A stretch of 5,797 bases of DNA from Deltaproteobacteria bacterium. Lineage in GTDB: Bacteria > Desulfobacterota > Desulfobacteria > Desulfobacterales > BuS5. The stretch is from assembly GCA_021157555.1 (NCBI GenBank), contig JAGGWL010000225.1, positions 1-5,797 of the forward strand, read 5' to 3'. The notes below the pieces were generated by a model. It had not been told where the DNA came from and searched no databases. It saw nothing but the letters and a program-made list of their open reading frames with translations. The position numbers were made by a program, and so were the translations under genes. Below, piece by piece: positions 1 through 5,797 of this stretch (the first letter of the stretch is position 1; every line of letters begins with the position of its first letter).

Positions 1-3000
1 AATTATTTTTTTTAAAATCTTCAAAGCCTCGTCATAGTCATAACTGTCTATCCATTTTTGAATATCTTCTGACACCGAACTGTCTAAATTTTCTCTAAGG
101 ATTTCAAAACAGCTATTGATTTTTTCAGGATCTGTTTTTTGAAGAGCAACAATAAGCTGTTCTATCATCGGTTTAAGTTGTTCCGGATTTATATGTTTTG
201 CTTTGATGGGTGGATGGTCTTTTTTCAAGACAGATGGATGCTCTTTTTCCGACACGGAAATAAAAAGTTGCAATGACTCCTGAAGCTGATTTAAAGCGGT
301 TTCTATTTTTTCGATCATGCTGTAGTTCGGCAGCACGTCTGTTTTATCATTGCATGCGTTTTCAAGTTCATATGCCGCTTTGTTCAAATCATAAGCTCCG
401 ATATTAGCGGAGCTTCCCTTAAGATTGTGAGCCAATTGCATAAGCAATTTAAAATCTTTTTTTTCAAATATTTCTTTTATTTTATTGCTGGTATTTTTAT
501 TATTGTTTAAAAAACCTGAAAATATGTTTTTTAAAATATCATCGCCCAAATTCAATCTTTCCCTGGTGCTTTGTATATCTATTCCGGAAAGCTTTTCAGG
601 TAAAATTTCTTTATTAATAACCCTGCTGCTAAAAAATTTTTTATCTAAAGTTATAGTTTTGCCATTTTCTTTAGCAGCTTCTTTATCAAGTGGTTGCGAT
701 GATTTTGTTTTATTTTTCAGCATCCTCCATAGAACCTGAAACATTTTATTCTGATTGACAGGTTTGGAGATGTAAGCGTCCATTCCTGCGTCAATGCATT
801 TTTTTTCATCGCCTTTCATGGCATGGGCTGTCATGGCGATTATTGGAAGCGATGCAAATTTTGCACTTTTTCGAATGGCTTTTGTTGCTTCATATCCATC
901 CATAACCGGCATTTGTATATCCATTAATACAGCATCAAATTGAAACTTGTTTATGGCATCAAGCGCTTCTTCCCCATTATTGACAACTTTAACAACAATT
1001 CCAACATTTTCCAATATTGCCAGAGCAATTTCCTGGTTGGTAAAATTGTCTTCTACCACAAGAATCCGAAAACCTTGAAGCCGTTTCCTGTAAATAGAAA
1101 TTTTTGTTGTTAAAGATCTTTTTCTTTTTCCGGTTTTACTCCCTTTTTTTCCAAAAGCATCCATAATCGCGTCAAAAAGTGTTGATTGATATATTGGTTT
1201 ATTAAGAAAAGCATTAATTCCTGCCTTTTCAGCATACTTTGCCACGTTTGCTTTTTCAAAAGCCGTCATCAAAATTATGGGAATTTTTAACTTAAGATCG
1301 GTTCTAATAATATTTGAAGCTTCAATTCCATCAAGATTCGGCATCAGCCAGTCTATAATGACCAGATCTATCGGATTTGCTCTAAGGTCACTTTCTCTTA
1401 ACCTGTTTAGCGCTATTTCCGGCGAGCAGGCCAGCTCAACATGAAAGTTAAAGGAACCCAGCATTTTTTTCATAATATTACAACTGTCAAGGCAATCATC
1501 AACTACAAGAACGTTTAAACCCTGAATGTCCGGGGGAGGTACAAGCTTTGTTTTCATCTCTTCAGACTGTCTTCCAAAAATTGCTGTAAAGGTAAAGGTC
1601 GTGCCGATCCCGGGCTCACTTTCAACCTGGATTGTACCGCCGAGCATTTCAACCAATTGTTTACAAATCCATAAGCCGAGTCCTGTGCCGCCATAATTGC
1701 GGGTGGTTGATGTATCAGCCTGCACAAAAGGTTCAAAAATCTTGTAAAAATTTTTCTGTTCTATACCCACACCAGTATCTTTAAAAGAAAACATTAATGT
1801 TGTTTGATCTGATGATTTTTTTAATGCTTTTATTGAGGTAAGGACGACCCCCCCTTTTTTAGTAAACTTGATCGCATTACTCAACAGATTAACTATGATT
1901 TGCTGGAGCCTGAGAGCATCGCCTATAAGGGCCATAGGTGTTTCAGGTTCCAGGTCGACCAGAAATTCAATTCCTTTTTCAGCAGCCTTGTTGACATACA
2001 GATCAATAATATTGTCCACGACCTCGTCTAATCTAAAGGGACGCGTTTCCAGATCAACTTTCCCGGCCTCAATCTTTGAAACGTCCAGAATATCGTTAAT
2101 AATTCCAAGTAGAGAATACGCGGAAGAATGTATAATTCCCATATAATGTTTCACCTTGATAGATGCTTCCTCATCTAAAGCCAAATCTAAAGCAGCTATA
2201 ATTCCATTCATGGGCGTCCGTATTTCATGGCTCATGTTTGCCAAAAAATCGCTTTTGGCTTTTGCGGCAATCTCGGCTGTCTCCTTTGCTCTTTTGAGAT
2301 CAGCTTCCATCTGCTTCAAATATGCGATATCACGCGCTTCAGCAATCAGGACATGAACCTTTCCATCATTATCTTTTATCGGTTTTATTGAAAAGTCGAT
2401 ATCCTGCAGAGAGCCGTTGCCTAAAAGTATTTTGCTCTCAAAACGAACAAATTGCCCAGCCAGCGCTTTATTTACGCTGTCATGAATCTGCTGTTGTGCT
2501 TCTTTTGAATATATCCACCAGGGGGTTTCCCAAAACAGTTTCCCGAGGATACTATCGCGTTCAACCCCTGTAGCGCTCACCGCTGTATCATTAGCATCTA
2601 CAATAATTCCATCAAGTCCTACCTGGCCTATCATTTGAAACGCATTATCAAAAATAGCATGAAACTTCCGTTCGTTTTCAATTATTGTTTTGTCCATCTG
2701 CTTATGTTTTTCAAACTCATTATTCAATTTTTTATGAGCTGTTCTGACTCTTTTATTAAGGTTTAAGATAATAAATAAAGCGGACAATATGATACAAAAT
2801 ACAAACAGGATGGTTAACAGCACATACCAGTAGGTTTCAATTATATTTTTAACTGTTATTTTTCCTAGATCTTTGTAAGGGCCTATTTTTAAATCTTTTA
2901 AGCATTCCCGAACGGGTTGATAGTTTAACGGAATAGTCCAGCCATAAAAATTTCCTGCAATGGCAGCCGGAGAATCAGGGGTTAGTTCAATAAGGGCAAC

Positions 3001-3777
3001 TCCAACTTTTTTTGCAAGTTCATCAGAGATGTGTTTTACTTTTGCGAATGGCCATTCAGGATATTCACGGGTTGAATGAACAAAGGGCAGAGTCGATTTT
3101 TTCTTGTCTTTTTCAGAAAATACATAAAAATCGGAAAAATTGATTTTCCCTTCATTATTCATACGTTCCAATGTATCGGTTCTTACAGAGCCGGCATCGG
3201 CTATGCCATCTCGAACCGCATAAACAACAGCATCCTGCTCACCTGCAAATTTAAGCTCTTTAAAATCACGATACGGGTCAATTTCCGTTTTTTTAAATTT
3301 CCACCATGATACCAGCCAGCCGCCAAAGGACATTTCATCAACAGCCATAAAGCTTTTGCCTTTCAGATCCTTTAAGCTTTGCAGATCGTTGCGATCCGCT
3401 CTCCGAAAAATCACCCCTGCATATGTGACGCAGCCATGATTATTATATTTATTTTCTAAAGTGGCAATTCTATTTGCTTTGACCAGGTATTCAACCTCCA
3501 CATAAGTAGATGAATTGCTAAAAATAAAATCGACTTCTTCATTTTCAACGGCTTTTATAATCTGGTTGTAATTAAGGGGTATGATAACAAATGTTTTACC
3601 GGCTATCTTGTTCGACAGATATTCAGCCAAAGGTGTCCACTTTGCAAGGCACAATGCCTGTCCCCTTTTTGCAAGGACACCTATTTTCATTGTATTATCG
3701 GATGCCCATAAAATATTATATATGTTTATGTTCAACAAGAAGGCTGTAAAAAGCGCTATAATAAATATTTTTTTCAT
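1..3777 (-). CDS. PhnD/TtrS-type substrate-binding hybrid sensor histidine kinase (PAS-HisKA-HATPase-REC-REC-Hpt), 3' end cut by window
   Basis: An inner-membrane sensor kinase. The frame is open for 1259 codons from ATG 3777 to the left edge, with no stop seen. Residues 1-25 are a signal peptide or anchor (MKKIFIIALF then AFLL). Residues 30-305 resemble the PhnD-like periplasmic binding fold of TtrS-type kinases: GVLAKRG 33-39, GVIFRRADR 121-129, AVDEMSFGGW 145-154, DAGSVRTDTLERM 194-206, YPEWPFAK 239-246, GWTIPLNYQPV 279-289. A single membrane span covers about 315-340, followed by a linker helix and PAS (about 371-485). HisKA has H517 in SHEIRTP. HATPase_c has N634, DTGVGI 667-672, FEPF 681-684 and GGTGLGL 696-702. 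REC1 has D760/D761, acceptor D809, T838 and K860. REC2 has E909/D910, acceptor D953, T983 and K1005. Hpt has H1117 in AHNLKGSS. All phosphotransfer residues are present, so I infer a working relay. The ligand is unknown; tetrathionate and thiosulfate sensors are relatives, not a prediction. The start is fixed by a strong Shine-Dalgarno and the signal peptide. No cognate response regulator lies in the window. Confidence 0.95.
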   Translation of the reverse strand, partial: MKKIFIIALFTAFLLNINIYNILWASDNTMKIGVLAKRGQALCLAKWTPLAEYLSNKIAGKTFVIIPLNYNQIIKAVENEEVDFIFSNSSTYVEVEYLVKANRIATLENKYNNHGCVTYAGVIFRRADRNDLQSLKDLKGKSFMAVDEMSFGGWLVSWWKFKKTEIDPYRDFKELKFAGEQDAVVYAVRDGIADAGSVRTDTLERMNNEGKINFSDFYVFSEKDKKKSTLPFVHSTREYPEWPFAKVKHISDELAKKVGVALIELTPDSPAAIAGNFYGWTIPLNYQPVRECLKDLKIGPYKDLGKITVKNIIETYWYVLLTILFVFCIILSALFIILNLNKRVRTAHKKLNNEFEKHKQMDKTIIENERKFHAIFDNAFQMIGQVGLDGIIVDANDTAVSATGVERDSILGKLFWETPWWIYSKEAQQQIHDSVNKALAGQFVRFESKILLGNGSLQDIDFSIKPIKDNDGKVHVLIAEARDIAYLKQMEADLKRAKETAEIAAKAKSDFLANMSHEIRTPMNGIIAALDLALDEEASIKVKHYMGIIHSSAYSLLGIINDILDVSKIEAGKVDLETRPFRLDEVVDNIIDLYVNKAAEKGIEFLVDLEPETPMALIGDALRLQQIIVNLLSNAIKFTKKGGVVLTSIKALKKSSDQTTLMFSFKDTGVGIEQKNFYKIFEPFVQADTSTTRNYGGTGLGLWICKQLVEMLGGTIQVESEPGIGTTFTFTAIFGRQSEEMKTKLVPPPDIQGLNVLVVDDCLDSCNIMKKMLGSFNFHVELACSPEIALNRLRESDLRANPIDLVIIDWLMPNLDGIEASNIIRTDLKLKIPIILMTAFEKANVAKYAEKAGINAFLNKPIYQSTLFDAIMDAFGKKGSKTGKRKRSLTTKISIYRKRLQGFRILVVEDNFTNQEIALAILENVGIVVKVVNNGEEALDAINKFQFDAVLMDIQMPVMDGYEATKAIRKSAKFASLPIIAMTAHAMKGDEKKCIDAGMDAYISKPVNQNKMFQVLWRMLKNKTKSSQPLDKEAAKENGKTITLDKKFFSSRVINKEILPEKLSGIDIQSTRERLNLGDDILKNIFSGFLNNNKNTSNKIKEIFEKKDFKLLMQLAHNLKGSSANIGAYDLNKAAYELENACNDKTDVLPNYSMIEKIETALNQLQESLQLFISVSEKEHPSVLKKDHPPIKAKHINPEQLKPMIEQLIVALQKTDPEKINSCFEILRENLDSSVSEDIQKWIDSYDYDEALKILKKII

Positions 3778-3781
3778 AATG

Positions 3782-3788
3782 TTTCCTT
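3782..3788 (-). promoter_or_regulatory. Shine-Dalgarno of the sensor kinase
   Basis: On the minus strand this reads AAGGAAA, with its AGGA core six bases before the ATG at 3777. It supports that start over any internal ATG, and the signal-peptide-like residues directly after it agree. The site gives the kinase its own translation start, independent of coupling to the permease stop 73 bp upstream. Confidence 0.75.
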
Positions 3789-3792
3789 GAAC

Positions 3793-3806
3793 AGCATCAG
3801 AATGCT
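3793..3806 (-). other. small inverted repeat in the permease-kinase gap
   Basis: AGCAT and ATGCT arms of 5 bp enclose a 4-base loop, a few bases upstream of the kinase Shine-Dalgarno. There is no T tract after it, so it is not a convincing terminator. It could be a weak RNA hairpin near the ribosome site or chance. The rest of the 73-bp gap shows no clear promoter. Confidence 0.25.
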
Positions 3807-3850
3807 TCGCTCAAAAATAAATTCACAGAATTGGTGCCCGTTCATAAGTT

Positions 3851-4588
3851 TTATGTGATCCATTTCTTGTTGATATTCATTAGGCTTATATAAAATAAAA
3901 TTGCACAAAAAGATATAATGATAACAAAATCTAAAGCAAACGGTATCATATTATTTCCATTGATAGCACCATGAAGAATATCAGCACCGTATGTTAATGG
4001 TAACAGGTAAGACAAAGGGCGCAGAAAGACTGGAAGAGAGTCAACAGGAAAAAACAAACCACAAAGAAATATCATAGGAAACCGAAAAAAATTTGAAAAA
4101 GTTTGAGCTTCAAAAACTTCGCTAACGGAAACCGCAATAAAAAGCCCAAGAAATGTTGAAACAATCGCAATCAACAGGATGCCTGGTAATACTATTATCC
4201 ATGAAAATTTAGAGAGATCTGTTAGAAATAAAGCAAAAATAATCGGAACAACAGCGTTGACAGAACCGAATAAAATGGCTCCTGCTGTCTTGGCCAGCAT
4301 AAGAAGCCCCAACGGAATAGGTGCAAGAAGTAAACGCTCGAAGGAGCGATTCTTTTTTTCAAATGTAATTGTTACTGCAAGCATGGAGGTTGTACCGAAC
4401 AGAACAGACATTGCAATCACGCCCGGAAGCAGTGCAGGAATGCTTTCCGGGCCACTACCCGATTTGATGAAAAACATGCTTGTCCAGGCTATAGGAAAAA
4501 CTAATCCCCAACTGATGTTTGGCGGTTTGAGATAATAAGCACGCATGTCTTTTAATAGAATATTCCAGAATGGGAGCCATTTTTTCAT
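3851..4588 (-). CDS. ABC-2 type exporter membrane subunit (DrrB/NodJ-like permease)
   Basis: This 245-residue inner-membrane protein is the permease half of an ABC exporter and should pair with the ATPase encoded just upstream. Its length is usual for the ABC2_membrane family. About six hydrophobic segments are visible, near 24-42, 50-75, 97-122, 129-153, 166-188 and 217-237. After the second span comes the charged stretch FEKKNRSFERLLLAP (76-90), typical of this family and a likely contact to the ATPase. The stretch FFRFPMIFLCGLFFPVDSLP (167-186) matches the conserved family signature before the last span. The ATG overlaps the ATPase stop in an ATGA (4 bases), which implies translational coupling. 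AAGGCGGTG at 4601-4593 is a plausible ribosome site. The C terminus is short (NINKKWIT). The substrate cannot be inferred; relatives move drugs, lipids, polysaccharides or ions. Confidence 0.93.
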   Translation of the reverse strand: MKKWLPFWNILLKDMRAYYLKPPNISWGLVFPIAWTSMFFIKSGSGPESIPALLPGVIAMSVLFGTTSMLAVTITFEKKNRSFERLLLAPIPLGLLMLAKTAGAILFGSVNAVVPIIFALFLTDLSKFSWIIVLPGILLIAIVSTFLGLFIAVSVSEVFEAQTFSNFFRFPMIFLCGLFFPVDSLPVFLRPLSYLLPLTYGADILHGAINGNNMIPFALDFVIIISFCAILFYISLMNINKKWIT

Positions 4589-5595
4589 GCAACACCGCCT
4601 TTTTTTTCGGTTTCTTTTTTCAGAGTGTTTGCTTCAATGCCAGTAATGCGCACAAATATGTCTTCCAATGATGGGCTTAAACGGCGGGCCTCTGTAACTT
4701 CAGCGTTATGATCTTCAATAAACCGAAAGAGTGGGCTTAGCCGAATCGGTTCTGCAGATTCAATCCGTACTTGTTTTGCAGAAACAGGCTGAAACTCAAA
4801 ATGAGGAAAAGCGTTGGCAAGTTTGCTGCAGAGTTCGTGTGCTGAATTTGAGACGGAAATCAACATCATTTTTTTTTGCTGGAGTGGTTGTAAAAGATTT
4901 CTAACAGTGTCAATGCGTACAATTTGACCTTTAACGATGAAAACAATACGTTCACACAGTCTTTCAGCTTCTTCAATGTAGTGTGTGGTAAGAAAAATTG
5001 TCGTTCCGTTACGGTGAAGATCAGCGATAAGCTGTCTGATTTGGCGGGCACTGGCTACATCAATGCCGGTTGTTGGTTCATCAAGAAACAGAATCTGCGG
5101 ATTGTGAATAATGCCGGCTGCAATTGTAAGTTTACGTTTCATGCCTTTGGAGTAAGCAGCAAATTTCCGATCTGCTGCTTCCTGGAGACTGAATGTTTCC
5201 AGCAATTTTCTTGCCCGTTGTTGCCGCTCGTTTTTATTTATGCCGTAAAGTGAGGCACAAAAGCAGAGATTGTCAAAACCCGAAAGCTCAGGATAGAGAT
5301 TGCTTTCGTCGGGAACGACACCGATCATATGCTGGGCAGATTTCAAATTTTTGCTGCAATCATAACCAGCGACTCGAATCATTCCAGAATCCGGCCTGGA
5401 TAGGCCAGTAAGCATATTAATAGTAGTGGTTTTACCTGCCCCATTAGGCCCAAGAAAACCGAAAAGCTCTCCCTGGAGCAAGTTAAATGATATATTATCA
5501 ACAGCCATTACCTTGTCAAACTTTTTGGTCAAATTGATAACTTCTATCAGTGCATCGCAGCTATCGGCTGGTGATATTGTTTCTGTTATTTTCAT
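4585..5595 (-). CDS. ABC exporter ATP-binding subunit (DrrA/CcmA-like)
   Basis: This 336-residue cytoplasmic ATPase should drive the ABC-2 permease whose start overlaps its stop. The ABC domain covers about residues 17-235: Walker A GPNGAGKTT (49-57, K55), signature YSKGMKRKL (148-156, a variant of LSGGQ), Walker B ILFLDEP (168-174, with E173 as catalytic glutamate), D-loop GID (177-179) and switch H205 in TTH. The Q-loop position reads GVVPDESNLY (92-101), so the usual glutamine is replaced by D96. Residues about 240-336 form the accessory C-terminal domain of the DrrA/NatA group, including SPSLEDIFVRITG (307-319), the usual end motif. The start at 5595 is secure at its 5' side because an in-frame TAA lies directly before the ATG. 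A modest AGAAG site sits five bases upstream. A later start would remove the first beta strand (LIEVINLTKKF). It is the first gene of the probable operon. Confidence 0.95.
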   Translation of the reverse strand: MKITETISPADSCDALIEVINLTKKFDKVMAVDNISFNLLQGELFGFLGPNGAGKTTTINMLTGLSRPDSGMIRVAGYDCSKNLKSAQHMIGVVPDESNLYPELSGFDNLCFCASLYGINKNERQQRARKLLETFSLQEAADRKFAAYSKGMKRKLTIAAGIIHNPQILFLDEPTTGIDVASARQIRQLIADLHRNGTTIFLTTHYIEEAERLCERIVFIVKGQIVRIDTVRNLLQPLQQKKMMLISVSNSAHELCSKLANAFPHFEFQPVSAKQVRIESAEPIRLSPLFRFIEDHNAEVTEARRLSPSLEDIFVRITGIEANTLKKETEKKGGVA

Positions 5596-5635
5596 TTATA
5601 CTTCTGACATAATGTAATGATTTTTTATATGAAAG

Positions 5636-5685
5636 TGCCTAAAGTGGTAGAGACAAGGCATGCCTTGTCTCTACGTATGCCTAAA
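5636..5685. repeat. perfect 28-bp palindrome flanked by 8-bp direct repeats (REP/MITE-like element)
   Basis: The palindrome at 5647-5674 has 14-bp arms, GTAGAGACAAGGCA and its exact complement, with no loop. TGCCTAAA occurs at 5636-5643 and again at 5678-5685, each copy three bases away from the palindrome. The arrangement looks like a 34-bp inserted element (5644-5677) between target-site duplications. Each strand of the palindrome begins with GTAG, the tetranucleotide associated with REP sequences moved by RAYT (TnpA-REP) transposases. That link is suggestive only, because in REPs GTAG usually lies beside the hairpin rather than inside it. There is no T tract on either side, so it is not a standard terminator. 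If transcribed it would form a strong hairpin about 50 bases before the ABC ATPase start. Confidence 0.8.
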
Positions 5686-5734
5686 CAATACTTTCGCCAA
5701 ATTTAAAAAATAGAGAAAATCAGCTTTTTCTGTT

Positions 5735-5764
5735 TTTATAACATGTTGATTTTGTTAATGTTTA
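5735..5764 (-). promoter_or_regulatory. candidate sigma-70-type promoter with extended -10
   Basis: On the minus strand TGTTATAAA (5743-5735) fits an extended -10 (TGn then TATAAA, five of six to consensus). A weak -35-like TAAACA lies about 18 bases further upstream. Transcription would start near 5728, giving a leader of roughly 130 bases that includes the palindrome. The AT richness of the area makes chance matches likely, so this is a candidate only. Confidence 0.3.
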
Positions 5765-5797
5765 AAAAATAATTTTTTGCAAAAATAGACCAAAATG

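Larger units (their letters stand above)
5596..5797. other. AT-rich non-coding leader upstream of the ABC genes
   Basis: No credible gene is seen in this 202-bp stretch on either strand. It is rich in A and T runs and contains a candidate extended -10 promoter, a perfect 28-bp palindrome with flanking direct repeats, and a 12-bp AT-rich palindrome (TTTTTGCAAAAA, 5774-5785) that may be chance. It is the natural place for the operon's control region. Whatever gene lies to the right is outside the window. Confidence 0.7.

Noticed and set aside
1554..2573. Open frames in other frames within the kinase gene (for example 1868-2146 and 2322-2573 on plus, 1554-1736 on minus)
   Set aside because: They lie inside the well-conserved kinase catalytic and PAS coding sequence, lack recognisable domains and have no ribosome sites. 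They are shadows of the real frame.
4179..4535. 118-codon plus-strand open frame opposite the ABC permease
   Set aside because: It is antisense to a clear ABC-2 permease with conserved signatures, and the translated sequence shows no family features.
5596..5610. Four-codon upstream frame (ATG TCA GAA GTA TAA) ending directly before the ATPase ATG
   Set aside because: There is no Shine-Dalgarno before its ATG and it is too short to judge. More likely chance than a leader peptide, although its stop does fix the ATPase start.
4924..5617. Plus-strand open frames opposite the ATPase gene
   Set aside because: They are antisense to the Walker A, signature and Walker B coding regions. Their reading frames exist only because the true gene avoids certain codons.
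5647..5674. Palindrome as an intrinsic terminator
   Set aside because: No run of T follows the stem on either strand, and it lies upstream of, not after, the minus-strand genes.
5647..5674. Palindrome as part of a CRISPR array
   Set aside because: Only one copy is present and there is no repeat-spacer periodicity in the window.
5795..5797. ATG at the right edge as the start of a divergent plus-strand gene
   Set aside because: Only three bases are visible and no clear ribosome site precedes it, so it cannot be supported.

Overview
The window looks like an AT-rich, Gram-negative bacterial chromosome segment carrying three genes, all on the minus strand. The style of the largest protein (a PhnD/TtrS-type substrate-binding sensor fused to a full hybrid histidine kinase) is common in anaerobic, sulfate-reducer-like Desulfobacterota and some Proteobacteria. 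I suggest a Desulfobacterales-like host, but this rests on protein style only and is tentative.

Read in the direction of transcription (right to left), the layout is as follows. Positions 5797-5596 form an AT-rich non-coding leader with a possible extended -10 promoter and a perfect 28-bp palindrome flanked by an 8-bp direct repeat. Positions 5595-4585 encode the ATP-binding subunit of an ABC-2 type exporter. Positions 4588-3851 encode its membrane subunit, joined to the first gene by a 4-base ATGA overlap. A 73-bp gap follows, containing a good Shine-Dalgarno sequence. Positions 3777-1 hold a 1259-codon open frame that runs off the left edge without a stop. It encodes a hybrid sensor kinase with an export signal, a periplasmic PhnD-like binding domain, one membrane span, PAS, HisKA, HATPase_c, two receiver domains, Hpt and a helical C-terminal tail. 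No plus-strand gene is supported.

The ABC genes encode a DrrAB/NatAB-like half-transporter pair whose substrate cannot be read from sequence. The kinase would bind a small periplasmic ligand and pass phosphate along a His-Asp-His relay to a response regulator that is not in the window. The shared strand, short gap and absence of a convincing terminator suggest a possible operon in which sensor and exporter answer the same stimulus. This is inference.

The most unusual items are the palindrome with its target-site-duplication-like flanks, the replacement of the Q-loop glutamine in the ATPase, and the pairing of a solute-binding-protein-type sensor kinase with an exporter rather than an importer.
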